NCBI GenBank assembly: GCA_018384485.1
Contig: JAHBAE010000018.1
Span: 1 to 34,935 of the forward strand
DNA from: Kiritimatiellia bacterium
GTDB taxonomy: Bacteria; Verrucomicrobiota; Kiritimatiellia; RFP12; UBA1067
Direction: 5' to 3'
DNA length: 34,935 nt
Below are positions 1 through 6,816 of this stretch, one piece after another; position 1 is the stretch's first letter; each line of letters starts with the position of its first letter. Under the pieces are notes generated by a model. It was not told the origin of the DNA and ran no database searches. It saw only the letters and a program-made list of their open reading frames with translations. The translations under genes were made by a program, and so were the position numbers.

Positions 1-3
1 ACG

Positions 4-156
4 CTACGATTCTCCGCCCATTGAAAGATCCTCTCGGTGATATTCTGGGTTCTGCGGCTCTTTCTCCAGTAGCTCCTTGCAGTCACGCTTCAGATGCTCG
101 AAATACTCGGTCAAGTCAATACCGCTGGCGCGGTCTTGACCGACCGAGTACCTCCG
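4..156 (-). pseudogene. C-terminal coding remnant, unrecognised
   Basis: On the minus strand a frame stays open from just after a TGA (157-159) to a TAG at 4-6 and encodes a charged, helical-looking tail (LTEYFEHLKRDCKELLEKE, then a region ending in MGGES). The composition is protein-like, while the plus-strand ORFs drawn over it (21-236, 94-384) are not. A GGAGGT lies near the upstream end, but no ATG, GTG or TTG follows at usable spacing, so it reads as the 3' remnant of a lost gene. It could instead be a small gene with an unusual start. No family was recognised. Confidence 0.35.
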
Positions 157-222
157 TCAATCCGATTCACTCCTCTTCTTTCGAAGGCTTGCGAGCGGGA
201 AGTAGCGGTGATTATCTCATGC

Positions 223-338
223 GAAGTTCGCTTTAGTTCGCGAAGTTTTTATATTACTTTCGTTGCTGGGAGTTTTGGAGTTTTGGAGATTGGGAGATAT
301 ATCCTCACGAGAGTTCGCTTTCGTCCGCGAAGTTTTTG
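223..338. repeat. Two diverged copies of a GTTCGC...CGCGAAG palindromic unit with low-complexity spacer
   Basis: Near 223-251 and near 311-338 the sequence repeats a unit of the form AGTTCGCTTT(A/C)GT(T/C)CGCGAAGTTTTT, which is partly self-complementary (TTCGC/GCGAA). The spacer is low-complexity (GGAGTTTTGGAGTTTTGGAG) and resembles the reverse complement of the AAACTCC array at 4335-4412. A related GCGAAGTTCGCGAAG core occurs inside the MmeI-type gene at about 1875. No credible gene was found between 157 and 640. Confidence 0.55.
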
Positions 339-361
339 CGGCGGAGCCGCGACCACGAAAG

Positions 362-486
362 CTGTTGTGGCGGCAAATCGCTGACGCGATTAGCGACGAG
401 CCAACTCGCTGTTGGGTTTGACGCTTGCCGCGTCACCCAAAGCGCCTCGCCTCATCTAAAGCCTACGGCTTTTGCCGCCACAACAG
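362..486. repeat. Compound nested-palindrome element with 16-bp terminal inverted repeats
   Basis: The ends are a perfect 16-bp inverted repeat: CTGTTGTGGCGGCAAA at 362-377 and its complement at 471-486. Inside are four shorter hairpins: TCGCT/AGCGA (378-382/392-396); CGAG/CTCG (397-400/405-408); TTGGGT-tt-GACGC with GCGTC-ACCCAA (412-424/430-440); and AAAGCC/GGCTTT (458-463/467-472, overlapping the right end). The whole could fold as a multi-branched RNA or a cruciform. It encodes no convincing protein. It may be a non-autonomous palindromic mobile element or a structured RNA; the sequence alone does not decide. Confidence 0.6.
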
Positions 487-487
487 A

Positions 488-640
488 CACTAAACGCCGC
501 CAGGGCAACGGCACTAAAACGCCGCACAAGTGCGGCTACATGAAAAAGTTGCGCCGTTGGGCAAATGCGCAACGGCGCGAGGGTGCGCGAAACAAAAAAA
601 CCACCGTTGGTGCGCTTTTAACGCCGCGACAAGAGTGTCG
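488..640. repeat. Tandem TAAAACGCCGC-led hairpin units
   Basis: Three units share a lead of TAAA(A)CGCCGC or TTTAACGCCGC (about 490, 515 and 617). At least two close as hairpins: GCCGCA-caag-TGCGGC (521-536) and CGACA-agag-TGTCG (627-640). A third, larger hairpin GCGCCGTTG/CAACGGCGC lies between them (551-578). The pattern is like a small array of repetitive extragenic palindromes. The last hairpin abuts the stop codon of the frameshifted gene at 641. Confidence 0.5.
543..578 (-). terminator. Candidate rho-independent terminator downstream of the 641-894 gene
   Basis: On the minus strand GCGCCGTTG pairs with CAACGGCGC (9 bp, 10-nt loop) and is followed by AACTTTTTC. It lies about 60 nt past the stop of the small minus-strand gene. 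A second, weaker candidate (CACC-AAC-GGTG then seven T) lies at about 594-612. Confidence 0.4.
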
Positions 641-894
641 TTATTTCTCGCCTGAAATTACGGCTTTTATATCCTCGACTGATTCATCGTCCATTGCATA
701 ATAACTAATCTGATGGTCCAAGGATTCTGCCGTAAGGCTCTTGTATTTCGTTTCCGGGTAATTAGGGAGAAAGCCTTTTGAAGAGCAAACTCCGCTACTT
801 TGACAACAATGTCATCAACTTCAAATTCCCAGTAACGGTAATTCACTCCCTCAAATTCGATATATCCCGAAATATCTAACTCTGCAATTCGCAT
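641..894 (-). pseudogene. Small hypothetical gene with a frameshift
   Basis: The ORF track lists 667-894 (75 aa), but only its first ~40 residues look like protein (MRIAELDISGYIEF, then an acidic VDD segment). From about 805 downward the -1 frame becomes protein-like (FLPNYPETKYKSL, then YYAMDDESVEDIKAVISGEK) and stops at a TAA at 641-643, while the listed frame turns into a basic, low-quality tail. A single-base indel near 790-815 would join them into one protein of about 83 residues. It starts 44 nt after the stop of the MmeI-type gene and may be co-transcribed with it. The family is not recognised. Alternatives are a sequencing error or, less likely, programmed frameshifting, since no convincing slippery site is seen. 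Confidence 0.5.
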
Positions 895-937
895 AAGACA
901 TTTATTGCATATTGAAGCATTTAATCAACAAAAAAGG

Positions 938-3754
938 TCAGACAATCCTGTCAGCATAGAGCTTAAAGAGATGCGCAACACGCTCAGCGTCCGTACAGGT
1001 GGGTTTCAAGCCGTATGCCTTATCGACAAGCGCATCAAGCGCAGCATGGGCTTTTACAAGATTCGGGGGCATCATGCGCGGATCGTAGAGATCGGCGAGC
1101 GTTGCGCCAGGATGCGCCGCACGAGCATCAAGCACCGCCTGCGCGGCTTGAGTGATATTTTTAACCACGGAAGACACGGAATTGTTTTTTACCTCTGGCC
1201 AAATGAAATTATTGTAGACGATATCCTTGGAATAGCGATAATCGCTTTTCAACCGTCCTGCCACCGCGCGCATCCACGCATTGTGCATACGCGATGTCAA
1301 AATACCGAAATGATAAAGCGTCGCTTCAGGAATGATTTGCAATAGATCGGTAACTTTTGTTTCTGCTGTCAAAAATCCAATGGGTATATATTCTCGCCTT
1401 TCAGAAGAAACACGGGGGATAGCAATATAATCCTTGCCCTCCGGCTGAGTGATTTGGCAGAACAATCCGGGCGTAGCCGCAAACTTTCTCGTGGCCGCCG
1501 CCTTGCTGGAAAGACGCATCTGCCGACATTTTTCAATACGCTCCAATATCTTAGGGCAATTTCTGAGAAGCGTCAAATCCGCATTTACGAGCCAAAGACA
1601 ATAACGCTTCTTCCCGTGCAAAAATTCTTCTGCACCGAGGAGCGGACGAATAAATGGTTTTGCTTGAGGTTCTTGTTCTATAAACCTTTCGTATTCATCA
1701 GCTTCAATAATGAGATTTCCGCCATCACGCGGCATATTGCCGAAATTCATTAAAGGCATGAAACAGAGTGGATCTGGTCTGCTTTCGATAAAAACACTTG
1801 GAGCATCCATCAAATACGGATTGATATTCTCCGCTTCGACCACCTTGTCTCCGTCAAAAATTATTTTTGTCTCACGCGAAGTTCGCGAAGTTTCAGCCCC
1901 ACAACTTTGCGGACTTTCCGAACTTTGCGTGAGCTTATCCCCCTCCGCATGAAACCCGATAATAACGCAATGCACGGCAGCGACACCCTTCGCCGCATTT
2001 TTCCATTTGAATGTACGATAGGCGAAATTTATATCAACATTCAACGAGCGCCACAACGCCCGCACTTGCTGCCCTTGGGTGATAGAGTTCGTGGCAACAA
2101 ATGCGCATCGTGTTGCTGTTCCTTGAATGAAATCAGCTGCTTTCTTAAACCAGGCTGTCACAAAATCAAGTTCGCCGAGCATTTTTTGATTCTTCCCGAA
2201 CACTAATTCCATATCATGTTTTTGTTCGTCAAGAATCCGCATCGCGCCGAGGAACGGAGGATTGCCCATGATATAGGAGAAAGTGGAGAGTGAGGGAGTG
2301 GGTGAGTTAACTCCATCACTCCTAACTCCATCACTCCCAACTAACAAACTCCTCCACTCCAACCTCAACGCATTATCACAGACAATATGCGCAGACGCTT
2401 TGATCGGAATGCGGACAAAGTACTGGCCAAAGCGATCGGCGACTTCCATATTGCAAAGATGATCCATGAGCCACAATGCAACCTTCGCGATTTCGCATGG
2501 AAACGCCTCTATCTCAATTCCGTAAAATTGAGAAACGCTTACTTTACAGAGCTGAGAAATATCGAGAAACTGCCCGCCGTCATCCTTGTACATTTCCTCA
2601 AGAATATCCATTTCAAGACGGCGCAGCTCACGATATGCAATCAAAAGAAAGTTTCCGCAACCGCAGGCAGGATCAAGGAACGTGAGCTTGGCGATCTTCT
2701 CGTGAAATTCGCCGAGGCGCACAGATCGTATTTTACCCTTAAGAGCGCAAATCGCGGCAACCTCGGAACGGAGAGCATTAAGGAACAAGGGTTTAATAAG
2801 TTTAAGGATATTCTCTTCAGACGTATAGTGCGCACCAAGATCATGGCGCGACTTTTCATCCATAACCCCTTGAAACATCGAACCAAAAATGGCGGGGGAA
2901 ATTTTCGACCAATCGAGCGTCGCGCAGTCAAGAAGCGCCTTTCGCATTTCTGACGAAAACGCCGCCATCGGAAGATTCTCGGCAAAGAGTCCACCGTTTA
3001 TGTATGGAAACGCGGCAACTGTTTCATCAAGATTCGAAAGCCGCGTTTGTCTGTTGAGCGTATCGAAAAGAAGCGCGAGCTGAGGAGCAAGATCGCTACC
3101 ATTATCAGATGTTTTCTGACTGATAAACTGAGCGAATTGCGCAGGCTTAAAGATACCGGTATCCTCAGCGAAAAGGCAAAAAAGAAGCCTAACGAGATAT
3201 ACTTCAAGCGGATGACCAAAGTAGCCGGTCTCTTTCATCGCGTCATGAAGATTCGCCATTTTCTCGGCGGCCTTGCGATTGACAGGATCTTGTTCCTGAA
3301 TTTCACTTATTTCTTCGAGACCTACGAGAAAGCCAAAAAGCGTCACATATTTTCTCAAATCTTTAAGCGAGAATTCGCTCAAAGCACAATCTTTTTCAAG
3401 ATTGTAAAACCGAATGCGCTGAAAATCCGAAACGACTATTGCGCGAGGTGTGTGCGAAATATCAGGTAACGAGCGCACATACTCCATAGCCTGATTGAAC
3501 GCAGCATCAAGATCTTTGCCGAGAGATTTCATTTCGACAAGAATCTTACCTTGCCAAAAGCAGTCGACATAACCCTGCGATCCATCTGAAAATTTAACTC
3601 TATGCTCGAATGTCGCGACCTGGACGGCATCAATGTCAAAGACTGCGAAAAATTCCTTTAAGAAGCTCTGCGCCTGCGACTTCTCGTCATGCGCCGTTTT
3701 CCAGCGTTTAGAAAACGCCGCCGCATTTTTACGGATTTCATTCCAAGATTTCAT
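938..3754 (-). CDS. MmeI-type (type IIL) single-chain restriction-modification enzyme
   Basis: This 938-aa protein fits the MmeI layout (about 920 aa). An N-terminal PD-ExK nuclease shows D64 and E74-M-K76 (GYVDCFWQG... ILVEMK). A helical spacer follows, then an adenine-N6 methyltransferase with motif I DPACGCGNF (361-369), GIEIE (412-416) and catalytic NPPF (498-501), then a target-recognition region and a C-terminal domain. In this family one chain cuts and modifies one strand of its site, so no partner gene is needed and none is present. Oddities: residues about 472-491, just before NPPF, are encoded by low-complexity repeat DNA, and residues about 608-628 are encoded by a 63-bp palindrome; both are in frame. 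The start is the ATG at 3754, placed 8 nt after an extended -10 box. Flanking repeats and the lone orientation of this locus suggest an acquired defence gene. Confidence 0.9.
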   Translation of the reverse strand: MKSWNEIRKNAAAFSKRWKTAHDEKSQAQSFLKEFFAVFDIDAVQVATFEHRVKFSDGSQGYVDCFWQGKILVEMKSLGKDLDAAFNQAMEYVRSLPDISHTPRAIVVSDFQRIRFYNLEKDCALSEFSLKDLRKYVTLFGFLVGLEEISEIQEQDPVNRKAAEKMANLHDAMKETGYFGHPLEVYLVRLLFCLFAEDTGIFKPAQFAQFISQKTSDNGSDLAPQLALLFDTLNRQTRLSNLDETVAAFPYINGGLFAENLPMAAFSSEMRKALLDCATLDWSKISPAIFGSMFQGVMDEKSRHDLGAHYTSEENILKLIKPLFLNALRSEVAAICALKGKIRSVRLGEFHEKIAKLTFLDPACGCGNFLLIAYRELRRLEMDILEEMYKDDGGQFLDISQLCKVSVSQFYGIEIEAFPCEIAKVALWLMDHLCNMEVADRFGQYFVRIPIKASAHIVCDNALRLEWRSLLVGSDGVRSDGVNSPTPSLSTFSYIMGNPPFLGAMRILDEQKHDMELVFGKNQKMLGELDFVTAWFKKAADFIQGTATRCAFVATNSITQGQQVRALWRSLNVDINFAYRTFKWKNAAKGVAAVHCVIIGFHAEGDKLTQSSESPQSCGAETSRTSRETKIIFDGDKVVEAENINPYLMDAPSVFIESRPDPLCFMPLMNFGNMPRDGGNLIIEADEYERFIEQEPQAKPFIRPLLGAEEFLHGKKRYCLWLVNADLTLLRNCPKILERIEKCRQMRLSSKAAATRKFAATPGLFCQITQPEGKDYIAIPRVSSERREYIPIGFLTAETKVTDLLQIIPEATLYHFGILTSRMHNAWMRAVAGRLKSDYRYSKDIVYNNFIWPEVKNNSVSSVVKNITQAAQAVLDARAAHPGATLADLYDPRMMPPNLVKAHAALDALVDKAYGLKPTCTDAERVAHLFKLYADRIV
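1871..1933. repeat. In-frame 63-bp palindromic insert within the MmeI-type gene
   Basis: CTCACGCGAAGTTCG (1871-1885) and CGAACTTTGCGTGAG (1919-1933) are 15-bp inverted repeats with one mismatch. The block is 63 bp, exactly 21 codons, and encodes a Ser/Thr/Glu-rich stretch (TQSSESPQSCG...) in the target-recognition part. Its core matches the intergenic palindromes at about 223-251. Confidence 0.65.
2285..2358. repeat. In-frame ACTCC-type low-complexity insert within the MmeI-type gene
   Basis: The plus strand reads as imperfect repeats of CTCCATCACTCC and AACTCC, encoding SDGVRSDGVNSPTPSLS on the minus strand directly before the catalytic GNPPF motif. This resembles the AAACTCC/TAGTTAGT arrays in the nearby intergenic DNA and interrupts otherwise family-like sequence. 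Confidence 0.6.
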
Positions 3755-3762
3755 ATTCGGGA

Positions 3763-3771
3763 ATTATACCA
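3763..3771 (-). promoter_or_regulatory. Extended -10 promoter of the MmeI-type gene
   Basis: The minus strand reads TGGTATAAT, then 8 nt to the ATG at 3754. No good -35 is seen at 17 nt (TTCCGT), but the TGn extension can compensate. The expected transcription start falls about 2 nt before the ATG, so the mRNA would be essentially leaderless. Confidence 0.55.
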
Positions 3772-3846
3772 TTTTATGCCCTGACACGGAACCTCCACCG
3801 ACAATCCATGCCTTGAAGAGCGCATCTGTACAATTCACCGTAAAGT

Positions 3847-3915
3847 CTTTAGATTTTTGGAAACAACCTTTTTGAAACAACTTTTCTTTTGGCGCACGGG
3901 CGAACTCGCCCGTGC
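3847..3915 (-). repeat. Dispersed hairpin/GTTGTTTCC repeat, inverted diverged copy
   Basis: Read on the minus strand this is a 9-bp hairpin (GCACGGGCG-AGTT-CGCCCGTGC, 3894-3915), then AAAAGAAAAGTTGTTTC, then GGTTGTTTCC and ATCTAAAG. The order matches the copies at 3961 and 34810 (hairpin, AAAAAGTTGT, GTTGTTTCC, ATCTAAAC), but with more divergence and in opposite orientation. Confidence 0.55.
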
Positions 3916-3960
3916 CCTCCTTCTCTATTATACTCAAGCAATTATATCAACAACGAAAGA

Positions 3961-4068
3961 GCGCGAGCGTGTTGCTCGCGCACCTCTAAAAAGTTGTCTT
4001 TACCAGTTGTTCAGGTTGTTTCCAATCTAAACATTCAAACATTCAAACATTCGAACATTCAAACATTA
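3961..4068 (+). repeat. Dispersed hairpin/GTTGTTTCC/AAACATTC repeat, copy A
   Basis: An 8-bp perfect hairpin (GCGCGAGC-gtgtt-GCTCGCGC) is followed by ACCTCTAAAAAGTTGTC, TTTACCAGTTGTTCAGG, TTGTTTCCAATC and a tandem AAACATTC array (about 4030-4068). The copy at 34810-34927 differs at only a few positions over the roughly 55-bp middle part, so this is a genome-dispersed element rather than chance similarity. Confidence 0.8.
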
Positions 4069-4431
4069 ACCCGCTCCCCGTTCGCCTTCGTCTGAGCGGA
4101 GGAGTTATGTGAGTGAGGAGCAAGGGCAGGAGTCGCCGTAGGAGTGATAATATGTGAAACCAAAGATACGAATCGCGGTGGCGTGCGTAAGCGTACTTTA
4201 TTGGCGACGTGCGAAAGGCGACGCCCGAGCGACGAGACCGAACATAAGCTCCGCAGCGATGACGTGTTTAGTAGTTAGTACTTAGTAGTTAGTGGATAGT
4301 AGTTAGTGGTTAGTGGATAGCGGTAGAGAGGATAAAACTCCAAACTCCAAACTCTAAACTCTAAACTTTCTAAACCTCCTAAACTTTCTAAACCTCCTAA
4401 ACCTCCTAAACCTTCATTCTAACATTAAAAC
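4069..4431. repeat. Non-coding low-complexity region with TAGTTAGT and AAACTCC arrays
   Basis: No gene is visible here. 4069-4265 holds short GC-rich palindromic pieces (for example CCGCT...AGCGG at its start). 4266-4322 is a degenerate TAGTTAGTGG array. 4335-4412 is a degenerate array of AAACTCC, AAACTCT, AAACTTTCT and AAACCTCCT units. The arrays drift in sequence like expanding simple repeats and have no spacer/repeat regularity of the CRISPR kind. Confidence 0.7.
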
Positions 4432-4475
4432 AATCGGAGGCGGGATTTCTGTTCAACAGAAACACCCGCCTCCGA
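4424..4475 (-). terminator. Strong rho-independent terminator after the GDSL esterase gene
   Basis: TCGGAGGCGGG (4434-4444) pairs perfectly with CCCGCCTCCGA (4465-4475), and the inner TTTCTGT/ACAGAAA adds 7 bp, leaving a 3-nt loop. On the minus strand the stem is followed by TTGTTTTAA. It lies 20 nt past the GDSL gene stop and probably ends the long operon run. Confidence 0.8.
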
Positions 4476-4494
4476 GATCGAGGTTGATTTCACA

Positions 4495-5313
4495 TCAAAG
4501 ACCTAACATCTTTATGACGTAGTCTTCCGTGGAAAGGCCTGATTCCTTTGCCTTTTTAATGAGAATGTCATTCTGATCGACTGAAAGAGGAACGCTAAGA
4601 TGCTTGCCGCCTACGACTTTGCGGAAGGCGGCAAAAAGTTCATCCTTTTTCGATTCCTCCACTCCCATGGCCTTCAAAACGCCCCACGCCATCATGCAAT
4701 CACCGGGGAACGCCATGTGAACTCCGTCTGCCGTAAGTTTAAGACCAAGACTCTTGTCTGTTTTCTTGATTTCAGCGAGGGTTTCATGCATGAGCGCGTT
4801 AAGATCTGCAAGTCTCAAATTGCGCTTTTTCGCTTCTGCACGAAGCCATTCGCAGTACGAAGAAAGAAGCTTGTTTTTTTCTGCTTCCGGATTCTCCGAA
4901 ATCATCGTGGGCGTAAGAACAATTACATTTACACCCGCCGCCGCGCACTTGTCAAAAATCTCACCGACAAGAATTTTATATTTCTCAAGTGGAACTCCGT
5001 TCTTTCCGTGCCAAACGTCGTTTACGCCGCACGAGAAAGTCATCCACTGAGGCTTCTTGTCAAGAACACTACGCTGCAGACGCGCATGCATCTGAACGGA
5101 CCTGTCTCCAGATATGCCGGCAGGAATCTTCTTGGCGTTCACTCCGCAAAGCTCAAGCCCCTTCATAACGAGATTCACATACCCCGCAGGGCGATTACCG
5201 CCTTGGGTGATTGAGTCGCCCATAAAAGCTATTGACTCGCCGCTCTTTACGCAGATTTCCGCGTTAAGCGCACCAACTGCCGCGATTGCGCAGGCAAACA
5301 ATATTTTCTTCAT
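4495..5313 (-). CDS. Exported GDSL/SGNH hydrolase (carbohydrate esterase-like)
   Basis: About 272 aa from the ATG at 5313, chosen over the listed 5337 because GGAAAGGAA stands just upstream and the protein then begins with a clean signal peptide (MKKILFACAIAAVGALNA). SGNH blocks are all present: GDSITQGG (block I nucleophile Ser), the Gly block in GISGDRS, GVNDVW (block III Asn) and DGVHM (block V Asp and His). Such enzymes remove acyl groups from sugars or lipids; the substrate cannot be told from sequence. It is the last gene before the strong terminator, 64 nt after the GH20-like gene. Together with the two sialate O-acetylesterase-like genes it gives three exported SGNH enzymes in the window, pointing to use of acetylated host or plant glycans. 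Confidence 0.85.
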   Translation of the reverse strand: MKKILFACAIAAVGALNAEICVKSGESIAFMGDSITQGGNRPAGYVNLVMKGLELCGVNAKKIPAGISGDRSVQMHARLQRSVLDKKPQWMTFSCGVNDVWHGKNGVPLEKYKILVGEIFDKCAAAGVNVIVLTPTMISENPEAEKNKLLSSYCEWLRAEAKKRNLRLADLNALMHETLAEIKKTDKSLGLKLTADGVHMAFPGDCMMAWGVLKAMGVEESKKDELFAAFRKVVGGKHLSVPLSVDQNDILIKKAKESGLSTEDYVIKMLGL

Positions 5314-5377
5314 TTTTTTATTCCTTTCCACTACCATCCCATAGAGGGATTTCTTGTTTTTAAAATCGCTTTATCTT

Positions 5378-6271
5378 TCAGAACCGCGGCAGGCGGGATA
5401 AAGATTCCACTCTTCCTTCAGGAAGATAACGCATTTTCCAGATGCGGGAATGCTCTTCGCGCAATGCGCGCAAGAGCCTCTCATCGCGCCGATGACAAGA
5501 AGCTTCAAGAAGATCGGCGATGTAGACTATCTCTTTTGCCCAGTCGCTACGCTCCGCCCAACGTTCCGCGGTCATGCGCACGCCGCGCGCAACGGCGCCA
5601 ACATCATCGAGAACCGTTTGCGTCAAGCCGGGATGACGCGAATAGCCTACGTCATTTGCAAGAATGTTGAAGAACTCGGAAGAATCGTCTCTCAACGCTC
5701 CGCCGCAGAGATACAACGTGCCGAGACGAAGAAGAAGCCCGCCAAGAGGAGCGTCGAGTATTCGGTCTATCTCAAGCTCAAGGTCCATCTTAGCGGCCTT
5801 TCTGCCGCCCGCAGCGAAATTTCCGCAAAGAATTATAGCCGGCAAAGACAAAATAAACGGATGCCAGCTGTAACCGTCAGAAAAATCTGTAACAATATAC
5901 CTCAGCGCGTTTCGCGCCCTCCCCAAAGCCTCGGCCGACTCCGCCCTCTCGCGCAAAAGCTCAATTCTTCCTGCAAGAGAGCGAGAAGACTCCGTCGAAA
6001 CGCATACGCTTTTGCCATCGGAAAGAAACTTCTCCCATCCTTCTGGGTCTAGAATTATCATTTCAATCCCCTGCATCGACGCATACATCTCCATCTTTGC
6101 GGGGCTTTCCATCTCAGGCGCCACATCTTCCCATTCAGACGAAAACTTACCTTTATATACAATAAGCTCGTTAAAGCCGCATCCTGAGAGGATATCGACA
6201 ATCTCTCGCATCGAACGCGTCGTAGGGACGCGATCTGTCACATCCAGGAGGTAAGCGCGTCGCTCAAACAT
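5378..6271 (-). CDS. GH20-like TIM-barrel protein with the catalytic middle missing
   Basis: 297 aa, no signal peptide. The N-terminus (RAYLLDVTDRVPTTRSMREI ... GFNELIVY) resembles the first strand and helix of GH20-like hexosaminidase barrels, where the usual pattern is a D-x-S/T-R-x-VPT start followed by a YNxLQLY-type strand. The middle (VTDFSDGYSWHPFILSLPAI) resembles the late-barrel D-x-GDGGHWQP-type strand, and the end (EEHSRIWKMRYLPEGRVESL) resembles the common C-terminal helix. Between the first two blocks only about 90 residues remain, where family members have 250 or more including the catalytic acidic pair. It is therefore probably a non-catalytic or degenerate relative. It overlaps the nucleosidase gene by 34 nt. 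The family call rests on remembered motif patterns and is moderate. Confidence 0.5.
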   Translation of the reverse strand: MFERRAYLLDVTDRVPTTRSMREIVDILSGCGFNELIVYKGKFSSEWEDVAPEMESPAKMEMYASMQGIEMIILDPEGWEKFLSDGKSVCVSTESSRSLAGRIELLRERAESAEALGRARNALRYIVTDFSDGYSWHPFILSLPAIILCGNFAAGGRKAAKMDLELEIDRILDAPLGGLLLRLGTLYLCGGALRDDSSEFFNILANDVGYSRHPGLTQTVLDDVGAVARGVRMTAERWAERSDWAKEIVYIADLLEASCHRRDERLLRALREEHSRIWKMRYLPEGRVESLSRLPRF

Positions 6272-6816
6272 AAAAGAGCCTTTTTGAGATTCTGAGCGTA
6301 ACTGTCAGTTGAGCCTCGCCCTACTATATTCGTGATGCATTTTACCGCTCTAAAAGGAATTTGCGCTTTCTCGCAGACATGCGCTATAGCAGCCCCTTCC
6401 ATATCTCTCACTCCAACTCCGAGAGATTTTAAAAGCGGCAGATTTTCCTCTCCGTTGCCGAATTTGTCGCCTGTGCCGAGAGTTTTCGATTGAAAAATTC
6501 CTCTCGTATTTAAAGAAAAATACGGGGTATCGCGCTCGTCGTGAACTCCCGGCGATGTGCCATTGACTTCTGAAAGATCGAAATCATACTCCACGGCGCG
6601 GGAAATCTCGTAAACGCCGAAAATCTCCACTTCCGATTCAAAGCCGCCCGCAACGCCGACATTGATAATTTCATCAGCCCCGTCCGATATAGCTTTCTGC
6701 GTGGCGGCAGCGGCGTTTACCTTGCCTATCCCAGAAAGATAGATAACATCTCCCTCCCGAAGGTGCGGCCTTACCGCAGCGGCCTCACATTCCATCGCAA
6801 CTACAATGCCTCTCAT
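6238..6816 (-). CDS. Nucleosidase of the MTAN/futalosine hydrolase family (MqnB-like)
   Basis: 192 aa, phosphorylase/nucleosidase fold. It starts with the family hallmark of a strand then MECEAAAV, has an NVGVAGG strand, the ribose-binding VRDMEGAAIAHVC with its Glu, and a C-terminal CITNIVGRGSTDSY. In MTA/SAH nucleosidases the purine-contacting residue at this last position is Asp (ISD); here it is Asn (ITN-x-VG), as in futalosine hydrolase and in phosphorylases that prefer 6-oxopurines. This suggests hypoxanthine rather than adenine release. The gene overlaps the upstream deaminase by 4 nt (ATGA), and a deaminase would supply exactly such a 6-oxo nucleoside. The substrate could be futalosine (menaquinone synthesis), S-inosylhomocysteine or methylthioinosine. 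At 192 aa it is slightly short for the family. Confidence 0.75.
   Translation of the reverse strand: MRGIVVAMECEAAAVRPHLREGDVIYLSGIGKVNAAAATQKAISDGADEIINVGVAGGFESEVEIFGVYEISRAVEYDFDLSEVNGTSPGVHDERDTPYFSLNTRGIFQSKTLGTGDKFGNGEENLPLLKSLGVGVRDMEGAAIAHVCEKAQIPFRAVKCITNIVGRGSTDSYAQNLKKALLCLSDALTSWM

Noticed and set aside
336-701. 121-aa plus-strand ORF over the palindrome block
   Set aside because: It runs straight through nested hairpins and has no ribosome site or protein-like composition; the DNA structure explains the region better.
2387-2953. 188-aa plus-strand ORF within the MmeI-type locus
   Set aside because: Antisense to the methyltransferase motifs; no independent support.
4030-4068. 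AAACATTC tandem array considered as a CRISPR array
   Set aside because: The unit is 8-9 bp with no unique spacers, and no cas gene is near; it is a simple repeat at the tail of a dispersed element.
5337-5351. ATCCC-ataga-GGGAT hairpin before the GDSL gene as a regulator
   Set aside because: Only 5 bp and without a T-run or link to the ribosome site; too weak to call.
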